From the NCBI RefSeq assembly GCF_003105115.1, contig NZ_QETH01000002.1:89433-153432 (forward strand): a DNA stretch of 64,000 nt. The letters are read 5' to 3'. A model generated the notes under the pieces. It had not been told where the DNA came from. It saw only the letters and a program-made list of their open reading frames with translations, and did not search any database. The stretch comes from Flavobacterium sp. HTF (GTDB lineage Bacteria; Bacteroidota; Bacteroidia; Flavobacteriales; Flavobacteriaceae). Made by a program: the position numbers and the translations under genes. Every line of letters begins with the position of its first letter. The stretch's first letter is position 1. Positions 1 through 8,679 of this stretch are shown piece after piece.

Positions 1-41
1 ATGGGAACATTTACTCCCGCTCTTATAAAATTCAACCTTAA

Positions 42-77
42 AAATCCGGTTTGTGAAAGCAAGTCGGATTTTTTTTA
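42..77 (+). terminator. Rho-independent terminator of a gene lying left of the window
   Basis: An inverted repeat (AATCCGGTTTG, loop, CAAGTCGGATT) is followed by a run of eight T. It would end a plus-strand gene whose coding part is essentially outside the window. Two frames close just before it (stops at 26-28 and 39-41), so the last codons of that gene may lie in bases 1-41, but I cannot tell which frame is real. The same hairpin recurs at 684 and 2898. Confidence 0.7.
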
Positions 78-149
78 TTAAATAAATTCTCTAAGCAAAC
101 ATTAACTTTTTGGTATCAGATTACAGCATGATTTCTAATAATAAAGTGC

Positions 150-157
150 TAATTTTG
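150..157 (+). promoter_or_regulatory. Probable -7 promoter element of the TPM gene
   Basis: TAATTTTG matches the Bacteroidota -7 consensus TAnnTTTG and lies 25 bases before the ATG at 183. No clear TTTG -33 box is visible at the expected distance, so the call rests on the -7 match and position. Confidence 0.45.
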
Positions 158-182
158 CAGCTCCCAAAAACCAAATCTACTT

Positions 183-674
183 ATGAAAAAAATATTTTTC
201 ATTTTTGCCATTGCCCTGTTTGCGCCTAATAGTTTTTTTGCCCAAACCAAAACCGAAGCAAAAAACATCTTTGCCAACTCTTACGACAACGTAAATGATT
301 TTGAAAAAATCCTGAATCCAAATCAGGTAAAAACCTTAAACGGAACTTTAAAATCATTTGAAACCAAAACAGGAAAAAAAATTATTGTCGTAACTATATC
401 TTCTACTCCTTCGTACAGGGATTTATCAAATTATTCTGAAGACCTGCACCGATATTTAAATATTGGTTTAAAAATAGAGCCTTCCATTTTATTTGTCATA
501 AGTAAAGATTTAAGGCAGATACAAATTCTTGGAGACAATAAAATAAGTGATAAATTAAGCAATCAGGAAATAGAAAATATTGTAAACACCTTTGTCGTTC
601 CTGAATTAAAAAAAGGCGATTATTATAAAGGCCTGGAAACAGGAACAGCCCAGATCATAAAAAAACTGGAATAG
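183..674 (+). CDS. Exported TPM-domain protein
   Basis: 163 residues. Residues 1-20 form a signal peptide (MKK start, hydrophobic core, cleavage near FFA/Q), so the protein is probably periplasmic. The remainder, from about residue 35, matches the TPM fold: a helix with LN and FE residues, a VVTISS strand, the segment YRDLSNYSEDL, then the strand LFVISKDLRQIQI and a closing amphipathic helix. TPM domains occur in exported proteins, some with acid phosphatase activity and some in photosystem II repair, so the exact role here is open. Most family members carry a C-terminal membrane helix and glycine tail, but this one has only the domain. It is a single gene bracketed by terminators at 42 and 684. 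Confidence 0.75.
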   Translation: MKKIFFIFAIALFAPNSFFAQTKTEAKNIFANSYDNVNDFEKILNPNQVKTLNGTLKSFETKTGKKIIVVTISSTPSYRDLSNYSEDLHRYLNIGLKIEPSILFVISKDLRQIQILGDNKISDKLSNQEIENIVNTFVVPELKKGDYYKGLETGTAQIIKKLE

Positions 675-683
675 AAATAAGAC

Positions 684-719
684 AAAATCCGATTTGTGAA
701 AACAAGCCGGATTTTTTTA
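684..719 (+). terminator. Rho-independent terminator after the TPM gene
   Basis: The stem AATCCGATTTGT / ACAAGCCGGATT with a GAAA loop is followed by seven T, ten bases after the stop. It is nearly identical to the hairpins at 42 and 2898. Confidence 0.85.
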
Positions 720-941
720 TTTCACACCAGGCAATTCCCTCCCAGCCTCATCCAAAATTAAACAATTGCCCTTTTAAATTGTTAAAACCCAAAATACCAA
801 TCATAGTTGACACAGCAAAAAATCGTGTCACAAACTGACAATTCCAACGATTTAAAATCGAGGTATTTTTTAACATTTTCAATCAAAATCAGTCAAATGT
901 TAATTTTTTAAATATTTCATTTTAACACGAAACATTTCTAT

Positions 942-949
942 TACGTTTG
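942..949 (+). promoter_or_regulatory. Probable -7 promoter element of the SPFH gene
   Basis: TACGTTTG matches TAnnTTTG 21 bases before the ATG at 970. The -33 region (about 919-923) is T-rich but lacks a clean TTTG. The stretch 720-941 holds no gene that I can see. Confidence 0.5.
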
Positions 950-969
950 TAGTATAAACTATAAAACCT

Positions 970-2877
970 ATGACTGAAATTACTTCTTACTGGTGGATCA
1001 TACTGATTGTATTTTCCATCTTATTTTACAAATTTGTACTTCGTGTTTTCTTCGGAATGGTAATCGTTCCCGAAGACAAAATTGGTCTTGTGACCAAAAA
1101 ATTCGTTTTGTTTGGTGCCGATAAATCACTACCGGATGGCAGAATTATCGCTACAAAAGGTGAAGCCGGTTATCAGGCGCAAACTCTTGCTCCGGGATTA
1201 TACTGGGGAATGTGGATCTGGCAGTATACTGTTGACATGACCAGTTTTACGCTTATTCCGGAAGGCAAAATCGGACTAGTCCTGAGTAAAGACGGAAAAG
1301 AAATTCCTACCGGACGAATCCTTGCGAGAAAAGTTGACAGTGACAACTTTCAGGACGCAACCGCTTTCTTAAACAATGGAGGTCAGAAAGGTCGTCAGAC
1401 TGCCTTTATCACAACAGGTTCCTATCGTATAAATACCTTCCTGTTTGAAATTATAATTGCAGACCAGATTAAGATTTACGAAAACATGATTGGTATTGTT
1501 ACCGCTCTTGATGGTGAACCAATTCCGCAGGGTCAGATTGCCGGAAAATTTGTTGAAGGACATAATAACTTTCAGGATTTTGATAAATTTCTGGACAAAG
1601 GCGGAAACCGTGGTCTTCAGCCTCAGGTTATGCTTGCCGGTTCTTATTACATCAATACATGGGGAATCCTTATTGAACAAAATCCAATGACAGATGTGCC
1701 AATTGGTTACGTGGGTGTTGTCATTTCATATATTGGTGAAGACGGACAAGACGTTACCGGAGATACATTTAAACACGGAAATATCGTTTCAAAAGGACAA
1801 CGCGGTGTTTGGATGGAACCTTTCGGTCCCGGAAAATATGCATTAAACAAATATACAACCAAACTGGAAGCCGTTCCGACAACAAACCTAGTTCTGAACT
1901 GGGCAAATGCCAGAAGCGAATCGCACGATTTAGATAAAAATCTGTCTACAATTACCGTTCGTTCTAAAGATGGTTTCCCGTTTAATCTGGATGTTGCGCA
2001 AATTATTCACGTCCCTGCTAATGAAGCACCAAAAGTAATTGCGCGTTTCGGAAGCATGAACAATCTTGTTTCTCAGGTTCTGGAGCCAACTATTGGTAAC
2101 TATTTCAGAAACTCAGCTCAGGACAGCGATGTAATTTCGTTCTTATCAACCAGAAAAGAGCGTCAGGAATCAGCTAAAAACCATATCAAACTGGTTTTGG
2201 ATGAATATAACGTAAATGCTGTAGATACCCTGATTGGAGATATCGTTCCGCCGGATTCATTAATGAAAACTCTGACAGACCGAAAACTGGCCGAAGAAGA
2301 GCAAAAAACATATCAAACCCAAAGAATGGCGCAGGAACAGCGTCAGGGAATGGAAAAAGAAACCGCCATTGCCGATATGCAGAAAGAAATTGTTCGCGCT
2401 TCACAAAGTGTTGAAATCGCACAACGTACTGCAGATGCAACCGTTAAAAAAGCAGAAGGTGATGCCACCAGTTTAAAACTAAACGTAAATGCAGAAGCGG
2501 AAGCTACAAAAATGCGTGCAAATGCAGAAGCAGAAGCTACAAAAGCAAGAGCGGGGGCGCAGGCAGAAGCTACAAAACTTACTGCAAGTGCCGAAGCCGA
2601 AAGAATCTCTAAAACAGGTTTGGCAGAAGCTGAAAAAATCATGGCAATTGGTAAATCAACTGCCGAGGCTTATCAATTACAAGTTACTGCGATGGGTGGT
2701 GATAATTTCACCAAATACAAAGTAACCGAAGAAATCGGTAAAGGAAACATCAAAGTAATTCCTGATGTATTAATTACCGGAAATGGTGGTTCTGATGGTT
2801 CTATCAGTGGACTTTTAGGATTAAAACTAATGGAAATGATGGATACTGATAAAAATGTAAAAGGTCCTAAAAAATAA
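970..2877 (+). CDS. Membrane-anchored SPFH/flotillin-like scaffold protein with internal repeats
   Basis: 635 residues. A single N-terminal membrane helix (about 8-28) is followed by a part built from related segments of about 65-75 residues. Each begins IGLV or IGIV and contains a GRI or GQI turn, and two share the pattern NNFQD-F-GG--G. An SPFH/band 7 region follows at about 310-440. The tail is a long Ala/Glu coiled coil with five consecutive 11-residue repeats (about 507-561, pattern xAEAEATKxxA), and the end is glycine-rich. SPFH proteins assemble ring- or cage-like membrane scaffolds in stomatin, flotillin and prohibitin families. The order of repeats, SPFH domain and cap-like helix also recalls the major vault protein, but I claim only similar architecture. 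It is transcribed alone and ends at a terminator at 2898. Confidence 0.8.
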   Translation: MTEITSYWWIILIVFSILFYKFVLRVFFGMVIVPEDKIGLVTKKFVLFGADKSLPDGRIIATKGEAGYQAQTLAPGLYWGMWIWQYTVDMTSFTLIPEGKIGLVLSKDGKEIPTGRILARKVDSDNFQDATAFLNNGGQKGRQTAFITTGSYRINTFLFEIIIADQIKIYENMIGIVTALDGEPIPQGQIAGKFVEGHNNFQDFDKFLDKGGNRGLQPQVMLAGSYYINTWGILIEQNPMTDVPIGYVGVVISYIGEDGQDVTGDTFKHGNIVSKGQRGVWMEPFGPGKYALNKYTTKLEAVPTTNLVLNWANARSESHDLDKNLSTITVRSKDGFPFNLDVAQIIHVPANEAPKVIARFGSMNNLVSQVLEPTIGNYFRNSAQDSDVISFLSTRKERQESAKNHIKLVLDEYNVNAVDTLIGDIVPPDSLMKTLTDRKLAEEEQKTYQTQRMAQEQRQGMEKETAIADMQKEIVRASQSVEIAQRTADATVKKAEGDATSLKLNVNAEAEATKMRANAEAEATKARAGAQAEATKLTASAEAERISKTGLAEAEKIMAIGKSTAEAYQLQVTAMGGDNFTKYKVTEEIGKGNIKVIPDVLITGNGGSDGSISGLLGLKLMEMMDTDKNVKGPKK

Positions 2878-2897
2878 TTTATTACCATTTTTATTTT

Positions 2898-2930
2898 AAA
2901 TCCGGTTTGTGAAAACAAGCCGGATTTTTT
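2898..2930 (+). terminator. Rho-independent terminator after the SPFH gene
   Basis: The stem AATCCGGTTTGT / ACAAGCCGGATT with a GAAA loop is followed by six T, 20 bases after the stop. It is the third and best-paired copy of this hairpin in 3 kb. Confidence 0.88.
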
Positions 2931-2988
2931 ATTTTAAAATGTAAACAACTATATTTACTCTGCAAATAGTACTTATAAAAATCACATA

Positions 2989-3981
2989 ATGAATCAAATA
3001 TTCGACATAGAAACCTTAGATAAACTGGAAGAATATCTCAGCAAACAAGATCAGAAATCATTAAGGGAAAAACTGTTTTCTGATCTTTTAATTTATGTAG
3101 ATTATAAAAATGTAAGTGAATGGAATAAAGCAGTAAAAATCTGTGAAAGCCTAACCATAATCGGATGGGGCGAACATGAACCTTTGCAGGCTGTAAAAGG
3201 AATCTTTTTTAACGGAAATCCAACCACTCTATTTGTGAATAAGTTTCGCAAACCCTTTTTTGTTGATGCCATATGGTCAAAAAGAAAAAACGGATATACA
3301 ATGGAACCGGGAAGAACAACCTACTATCAAAGTCCGTTATTTCCGAGCAAAAACACAATCCTTCATGATTATCCCGTTACAGAAGACATACAGGATTTGA
3401 CTTTAAACAACCAAAGAAACTGGATACCACGAAACCCAATCTTAATTACAAGATCAATAAGCAACTGTTACGAAAGTTCAAAATCAGTTATTGAAAGCAT
3501 CGAAAAAGAACTTCAGCCGGAGCTGGATACAAAAATGAAACCGGAAAAATACGGGACAATTGTTAATCGCATGATTTTTAATTGTTCTTATAGTTTTGAT
3601 GATTTTGGATGCAAAACAAATTACATTATTGCTGACGAAAAACAAAACTTAAAATCAAAAGATTTTTATCCGGAACTCCTTAAAATGTATTCCAAAAAAG
3701 AAATTGAATCAAATGGCTATTTTTTAAGAAACAGATATGAATACGGTCCTTTTAAATTGGATACCGGAGTAATTAAAATAACTATTCATTTTGAAAAAGA
3801 ATTGGCAGATCTGGATTTTATCAGTCAAAAAGAAAAAATCAGCGAACATATTTCAGAATCACTAAATACTGTTATTGACAAACTAAAAAAGAAAAAATTT
3901 AAATATGATTTTGATAGTATGCAACAGGATTTTACAGAAATCCTGTCAAAATGGAAATCGTATCCTGAAAGCAAAAACTAA
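2989..3981 (+). CDS. Protein of unknown function (330 aa)
   Basis: I do not recognise a family. The protein has no signal peptide and no membrane segment, is charged, and is probably cytoplasmic. It has an N-terminal helical, Leu/Lys/Glu-rich part (1-50), a middle part with many aromatic residues and prolines (about 90-170, with IPRNPILITRSISN), and a lysine-rich C-terminal helix (about 270-310, with KLKKKKFK). The start has no competing upstream ATG. The gene ends one base before the convergent hydrolase gene, with no terminator between them, so the two transcripts probably overlap. Confidence 0.6.
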   Translation: MNQIFDIETLDKLEEYLSKQDQKSLREKLFSDLLIYVDYKNVSEWNKAVKICESLTIIGWGEHEPLQAVKGIFFNGNPTTLFVNKFRKPFFVDAIWSKRKNGYTMEPGRTTYYQSPLFPSKNTILHDYPVTEDIQDLTLNNQRNWIPRNPILITRSISNCYESSKSVIESIEKELQPELDTKMKPEKYGTIVNRMIFNCSYSFDDFGCKTNYIIADEKQNLKSKDFYPELLKMYSKKEIESNGYFLRNRYEYGPFKLDTGVIKITIHFEKELADLDFISQKEKISEHISESLNTVIDKLKKKKFKYDFDSMQQDFTEILSKWKSYPESKN

Positions 3982-3982
3982 T

Positions 3983-4999
3983 TTATTTACTTCTCAGGAA
4001 AAACAACGTTTCCTCATACAATTGTTTTCGGCTGGTTTCTAAATGGGCAACATGCGTGCCCGTATCAAGAATTACATATTTTTTCGATTTTACATTTTTT
4101 AGTGATTTCAATAATGTTTTGGCATCTGTATCATTAGGATATTGATCCCGGCTGCCTCTTATTATCAATGTTGGCGTTTTTATCTTTTCGGGATTATAAT
4201 AAGGTTTGTTGTGCAATAAATCCTCAACATCCTGATTTGGCCCGTAAGGGAAACGGACATTTCCATTTTCTTTTTTAAACAACGGATCACTCTCTTCCCA
4301 AATTTTACCCCAATTTGTAAAAATCTCTTTTTCTAACTCGCATGATTTACCTTCAGGAGTAAGCATTTTCATGGCATCGATTCTCTGTCCGGATGTCATT
4401 TCCACAAAAGAGCCTTCCATTTCTTCCCGTTTTGATTTTTCATTTCTAACGGTTATTGTGGCAAACAAAACCAGCTTTTTTATTTTCTCAGGAAATTTTG
4501 AAGCATAAGCGGCTGCCACACTTCCTCCCCAGGAATGACCAATTAGATATACTTTATTTTTGCCTGTTTTTTCCATAATTAAATTTACGGCTTTGTCAAC
4601 ATCCAAAACCACTTCTTCTGCCCTGCCCGTTAGTCTGCCGTTTGTAATATTATTTTCCATTTCCGGATATCGGTCTGAATTTCCGTAACCTAAAAAATCC
4701 AATGAAAAAACATCAAATCCATTTTCTGATAAGTTTGACATCCAGGATGAATTATCCATTTTAAAACCAAAAGAAAGCGCCGTCGGAAATGAAGAACCAT
4801 GAAGAAAAAGAACAGGATAATCAGCAGACTTTTTTATGGCTTGCTTATAATGTATTGCAATATTTAAATTGTCAATATGACTTTGGGTTTTTATAACTTC
4901 CATATCATTTATTGTATTTGCTGTAATTTTAGCATTCTGTGAATTTGTCTGGAAAAATGTCAGGAAAAAAGCTGCCATTAGAATTTTGTATTTTTTCAT
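3983..4999 (-). CDS. Exported alpha/beta hydrolase
   Basis: 338 residues. Residues 1-20 are a signal peptide (MKKYKILMAAFF..., cleavage near TNSQ/N), so the enzyme acts in the periplasm or outside the cell. The alpha/beta-hydrolase fold shows as the oxyanion segment LFLHGSSFP, the segment FSLDFLGYGNSD, the nucleophile elbow GHSWGG with Ser156, the acid strand PTLIIRGSRDQY and the final THVAHLE carrying the catalytic His. The triad is therefore complete. Substrate cannot be told from sequence; esterase, lactonase, haloalkane dehalogenase-like and proline iminopeptidase-like members share these motifs. It stands alone on the minus strand. Confidence 0.8.
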   Translation of the reverse strand: MKKYKILMAAFFLTFFQTNSQNAKITANTINDMEVIKTQSHIDNLNIAIHYKQAIKKSADYPVLFLHGSSFPTALSFGFKMDNSSWMSNLSENGFDVFSLDFLGYGNSDRYPEMENNITNGRLTGRAEEVVLDVDKAVNLIMEKTGKNKVYLIGHSWGGSVAAAYASKFPEKIKKLVLFATITVRNEKSKREEMEGSFVEMTSGQRIDAMKMLTPEGKSCELEKEIFTNWGKIWEESDPLFKKENGNVRFPYGPNQDVEDLLHNKPYYNPEKIKTPTLIIRGSRDQYPNDTDAKTLLKSLKNVKSKKYVILDTGTHVAHLETSRKQLYEETLFFLRSK

Positions 5000-5170
5000 G
5001 CGTTTCTAAATTTTTGCCAAAAATAAAAACATACTATTCCCGACACTTCAGTTGACACTTAACTGTAATTGCAAAACTTCCTGAAAATTTACAATTACAT
5101 AAATACAAGATTTATTTTTTGAACCAAAAAACGCTATATTGTAGTTTGTTTTACCCATAAATAAAAACAG

Positions 5171-5815
5171 ATGACAGTAGAAGAATATAAAAAACAATTT
5201 TCAGAAGATGATGCCGTTGGCTGGTTATCGATCGATACCGAATTTGAACGCCTTTATCCAGATCAGGAACCCAAACATTTTGCCCCAGCCATCAGTTATA
5301 TGCTCGGAGGAGAACATCCGCTTGACGGGGTAAGCATTTATGACAGTACAAAACAGGAAGAACATTTTCATTTTATAACTTATGGTTTTTCTGAATTGTA
5401 TTATGATGAAGAAAAAGTAAACGGAGAATTTAGCAAATGGGGATTTGAACTTACTTTCAGGTTAAAACCTTTTGAAGAAGATAACGGAAATCCCGCTTGG
5501 GCAATTGCTCTTTTACAAAACATTGCCAAATATGTTTTCAGCAGCGGAAACTGGTTTGAAGAATTTCATTACATGCCCGCAAACGGGCCAATCCGCCTGG
5601 ATACAGAAACTGAAATTACCGCTTTGGTTTTGGTAGCAGATCCTGAAATCGAAAAAAAACAAACGCCTCATGGTGAAGTTTCATTTCTACAGATAGTCGG
5701 AATAACTTCTGCTGAATTTGAGGATATTAAAGAAGGCCGCAAATCGGTTGAAGAAATTGTAACTAAATTAAAAGAAAACAATCCTTTACTGATTACCGAC
5801 CTTAACAGAAAATAA
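5171..5815 (+). CDS. SUFU (suppressor of fused) domain protein
   Basis: 214 residues. The sequence follows the bacterial SUFU domain through most of its length: an acidic N-terminal helix (MTVEEYKKQF), the segment LGGEHPLDGVSIY, then HFHFITYGFSELYYDE and GFELTFRLKP, then a helix with WAIALLQNIAKYVF. In animals this fold binds Gli transcription factors. In bacteria it often appears in polymorphic-toxin immunity proteins or as a stand-alone housekeeping protein. No toxin gene is adjacent here, so an immunity role is not supported by context. It is predicted cytoplasmic. Confidence 0.8.
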   Translation: MTVEEYKKQFSEDDAVGWLSIDTEFERLYPDQEPKHFAPAISYMLGGEHPLDGVSIYDSTKQEEHFHFITYGFSELYYDEEKVNGEFSKWGFELTFRLKPFEEDNGNPAWAIALLQNIAKYVFSSGNWFEEFHYMPANGPIRLDTETEITALVLVADPEIEKKQTPHGEVSFLQIVGITSAEFEDIKEGRKSVEEIVTKLKENNPLLITDLNRK

Positions 5816-5863
5816 AAACTATTTGTAATTATCTTATCTTTAGCAAATTAAATTCAAAATAGT

Positions 5864-6253
5864 ATGAACAAGGATATTGAAACCTATAATAATTTGCAGT
5901 CAGATACAGATAAAGAAATCTGCAGTCAGCTTTATAATTTTATAAATGAAAACCTGTCTGAAGCAGAAAGTAAAATCTGGCATGCGCACCCGGTTTGGTT
6001 TTTAGACGGAAATCCGATTGTTGGATACAGCAAATTGAAAAAAGATGTGCGATTACTGTTTTGGAGCGGTCAGTCTTTTGACGAAGAAAAACTTCTGAAC
6101 GAAGGATCATTTAAGGCTGCAGAAATGCATTATACAGCCGCAGAGCAAATTAATAAAGACGATTTAAAAAGATGGCTCGAAAAAGCAAAAGACATTCAGT
6201 GGGATTATAAAAATCTTGTTAAACGAAAAGGAATTTTAATCCGGCTCAAATAA
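5864..6253 (+). CDS. DUF1801 (YdhG-like) small protein
   Basis: 129 residues, cytoplasmic. It shows the DUF1801/YdhG fold pattern: an N-terminal helix, ESKIWHAHPVWFLDG before the central strands, GYSKLKKDVRLLFWSG, and a C-terminal helix ending in a basic segment. Some family members are described as iron chaperones or frataxin-like, but the function is not established. It lies 48 bases after the SUFU gene and may be co-transcribed. Two other DUF1801 proteins occur in the window (18796 and 24668). Confidence 0.7.
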   Translation: MNKDIETYNNLQSDTDKEICSQLYNFINENLSEAESKIWHAHPVWFLDGNPIVGYSKLKKDVRLLFWSGQSFDEEKLLNEGSFKAAEMHYTAAEQINKDDLKRWLEKAKDIQWDYKNLVKRKGILIRLK

Positions 6254-6281
6254 TTATTACTATACTTTTTGTAGATATTCT

Positions 6282-6317
6282 AAACCGTTTGTTGGCTATA
6301 ACAATCGGTTTTTTTAT
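6282..6317 (+). terminator. Rho-independent terminator after the DUF1801 gene
   Basis: The stem AACCGTTTGTT / AACAATCGGTT, with one mismatch and a loop of GGCTAT, is followed by seven T. It separates the SUFU/DUF1801 genes from the SPFH operon. Confidence 0.75.
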
Positions 6318-6415
6318 TTCCTATACCCATTATTTATTTTTTGTTTTACCAAATAAAAACCGGAACCGATAAAATAAAAATTTAATGTTTTCTTATTATC
6401 AAATTTATCGTAATC

Positions 6416-6447
6416 TTGTATTTAATACTAAAAAAGCTATATTTTTG
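6416..6447 (+). promoter_or_regulatory. Probable promoter of the SPFH/SHOCT operon
   Basis: A -33 TTG at 6416-6418 and a -7 TATTTTTG at 6440-6447 are 21 bases apart, fitting the Bacteroidota pattern TTG-N(19-21)-TAnnTTTG. Transcription would start near 6455, giving a leader of about 45 bases before the ATG at 6501. Confidence 0.55.
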
Positions 6448-6500
6448 ATTGGATAACCGATTAAAATCAAATTGTTGCATAAAGCTAAAAATACATAACC

Positions 6501-7454
6501 ATGACCTTACCTTTTATAGAAATAATAGAATCAGTAACTCCCGATCCAAATTTACTGATGTGGAAGTTTGCTGATGAAGACAAAGAAATAAAAAACGGTG
6601 CAAAACTGACAGTCCGCGAAAGCCAGCATGTAATGCTTTTGAATGAAGGACAGCTTGCAGATATTTATGCACCCGGGCTTCATACATTATCAACACAAAA
6701 TATTCCAATCCTAAGTAGTCTCAAAGGCTGGAAATATGGATTTGAAAGCCCGTTTAAGGCTGATGTTTATTTTTTTAATACCCATCAGTTTATTAACAAC
6801 AAATGGGGAACTCCGGCACCGATATTAATGAAGGATCCGGAATTTGGACAAATAAGAATTCGTGCTTTCGGAAGTTTTGATATCAGAATTACAGATCCCG
6901 CAGCCTTTTTTAAAGAATATGCCGGTACCTACCAGCAATTGACCATTTTTGAATTACAACAACAGCTAAGAGATTTTATTGCTCCGAAATTCGGAGAAAT
7001 CCTTGCAAATGAACACATTCCTGTAACAGAAGTGGCCGGAAGTATTTCTGAGTTAAGCAAAAAAATTGAGCCTTTATTAAAACCTTATTTCCTGCAGTTA
7101 GGAATTGAACTGACCCAGTTTATCATTACCAGCGTTACCCTTCCCGAAGAAGTTTTGGCACATTATGACAAAATCACCGGTATGAATATGGTTACTGATA
7201 TGGATAAGTTTACCAGATTTAATACCGCAAATGCCATTTCAGAGAAAGGAACTGCGGCACATGATGCTACCCAAAATGCTCTGGGTCTGGGAATTATAAT
7301 GAACCAAATGCAACAAAATAATACTCAGGCAAAAGAAGAAGTCAAAGACGATCTTACCCTAAAATTACAAAAATTAAAATCCCTTTTTGATGCCGGACTG
7401 ATTGATGAAGATGAATTTAAAACAAAGAAATCAGAAATTTTAAGTCAGTTGTAA
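6501..7454 (+). CDS. SPFH-domain protein with C-terminal SHOCT domain (COG4260-like)
   Basis: 317 residues, without a signal peptide or clear membrane helix. Residues about 25-230 match the virion-core-protein-like/YdjI class of SPFH proteins: MLMWKF near the start, LREFQ-like VRESQHVMLLNEGQ, YAPGLHTLSTQNIP, then the segment FGSFDIRITDPAAFF. The last 32 residues, KLQKLKSLFDAGLIDEDEF onwards, are a SHOCT oligomerisation domain. Related proteins usually carry a C-terminal zinc ribbon; here a zinc ribbon is encoded by the next gene, one base after the stop. The cluster context suggests a membrane-stress or scaffold complex, by analogy with YdjI beside PspA-type genes in Bacillus. Confidence 0.8.
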   Translation: MTLPFIEIIESVTPDPNLLMWKFADEDKEIKNGAKLTVRESQHVMLLNEGQLADIYAPGLHTLSTQNIPILSSLKGWKYGFESPFKADVYFFNTHQFINNKWGTPAPILMKDPEFGQIRIRAFGSFDIRITDPAAFFKEYAGTYQQLTIFELQQQLRDFIAPKFGEILANEHIPVTEVAGSISELSKKIEPLLKPYFLQLGIELTQFIITSVTLPEEVLAHYDKITGMNMVTDMDKFTRFNTANAISEKGTAAHDATQNALGLGIIMNQMQQNNTQAKEEVKDDLTLKLQKLKSLFDAGLIDEDEFKTKKSEILSQL

Positions 7455-7455
7455 A

Positions 7456-7698
7456 ATGGAAAATAAGAAAGTCAGCTCTTTTCTGGATAAATTAAAAGAA
7501 AGCGCCAAAAAACAGGAAAATTATGGCGGAGCCATAGAAATTAACGAGGCCAAAATAAATGTAAGGGACTGTCCCGGCTGTGGCGCAGGAAGAGCCAAGC
7601 AAGATGGTGTAACGCATTGCGCTTACTGTGGATATGAGTTTCTAAACGTAAAACTTACAGACGGAGTTTATATTAAAAAAGAAGATAATTCAATTTAA
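7456..7698 (+). CDS. Small zinc ribbon protein
   Basis: 80 residues. Two CxxC knuckles (CPGC at about 39-42 and CAYC at about 56-59) form a classic zinc ribbon, which together with its flanks makes up most of the C-terminal half. The N-terminal 25 residues are a charged helix (FLDKLKESAKKQE). The ATG sits one base after the stop of the SPFH gene, which implies translational coupling. Because SPFH proteins of this class normally end in such a ribbon, this gene looks like that domain encoded separately, or a partner that docks on the SPFH assembly. Confidence 0.75.
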   Translation: MENKKVSSFLDKLKESAKKQENYGGAIEINEAKINVRDCPGCGAGRAKQDGVTHCAYCGYEFLNVKLTDGVYIKKEDNSI

Positions 7699-7710
7699 AA
7701 ATCATATAAC

Positions 7711-8655
7711 GTGTTCGGATTATTCAATAACAAAAAAAATGAAAAAGAAGAAGCTTTTCCCGAATGGTACCCGGAGCTTCAGGAATCTCAGCAAAGATGG
7801 TTTACTTTCTTAGAAAAGCTGGAATCTAAAATGGAAGAATTGGCAACGGCGGCAATTCCGGAGTTAAAACAGCTTTTAGAGGACGACGATGATTTTTATA
7901 AAAGAACCTTTCATAAAGTATATTCCGGTGTCAATGGTCAATTGAACAATATAAGGGAAAAAGCCAGGGACACTTACGAAGAAAAAATCAATGACGTTTA
8001 TTACAGATACGATTCTCAGGTTTCTGTCCTGAGCAAACATCACAGTTTACTATCGGATTTTAGAAGTGCCTGCGGAGATCGCTATCATGATGAATTTGAA
8101 AATAAATATGACTATTGGAGGAAGCAGATCGAAAAAACGCAGGAACGAGATCTTGAAATCGAATATGAAAAGATCCTAAACGAATTTGAAACTATTAAAG
8201 ACAAATTCAACTGTACACAATGCAGTGGAAATATTACAATAGAAAAGATCTTTTTAATCGAAACTTATATTACGTGTCCATATTGCCAGACGCAAAATAC
8301 TTTTGCTCCAAGTACCCAGGGCCGAAATTTACAAAATATTGCACGGGGCCTTGCTGAACAAAGAACGGCACATTTGTATGAAGAATTTGAAACCGAAAAC
8401 GACAAAGAAAGAGACCTGTACCACCAGCGTCATGAACTAAGCCTGAGCAAAATTCGCGAATCTGACAAAAAAGTGCTGAGCGAAATTCAGGCAAAAATGG
8501 ATGAACTCGAAGAGCAAAGGCAGTTTGCTATTAAAAATGCTCCAAAATTAAAACAGATTTATCTGAGGGCAATGTATGACGAGTGGAACAAAATCACACC
8601 GGATTTAAAAGAACACAACGAAAAAATGTATCAGAATCAATTACACAGTTTATAA
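7711..8655 (+). CDS. Coiled-coil protein with central zinc ribbon
   Basis: 314 residues, starting at GTG 12 bases after the previous gene; no ATG is available nearby. Residues about 20-165 are strongly charged and helical and are predicted to form coiled coil. A zinc ribbon with two CxxC knuckles (CTQC near 170 and CPYC near 190) follows. A second long helical region (about 215-314) has alternating Glu/Lys/Arg. I know no named family. The arrangement, with two coiled coils around a metal knot, suggests a structural or adaptor protein of the SPFH complex. It is third in the operon. Confidence 0.65.
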   Translation: MFGLFNNKKNEKEEAFPEWYPELQESQQRWFTFLEKLESKMEELATAAIPELKQLLEDDDDFYKRTFHKVYSGVNGQLNNIREKARDTYEEKINDVYYRYDSQVSVLSKHHSLLSDFRSACGDRYHDEFENKYDYWRKQIEKTQERDLEIEYEKILNEFETIKDKFNCTQCSGNITIEKIFLIETYITCPYCQTQNTFAPSTQGRNLQNIARGLAEQRTAHLYEEFETENDKERDLYHQRHELSLSKIRESDKKVLSEIQAKMDELEEQRQFAIKNAPKLKQIYLRAMYDEWNKITPDLKEHNEKMYQNQLHSL

Positions 8656-8679
8656 TTTATTAATCTTAAAAATCAACAA

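Noticed and set aside
2343..2642. Alanine-rich minus-strand gene
   Set aside because: It is the antisense of the repetitive Ala/Glu coding region of the SPFH gene.
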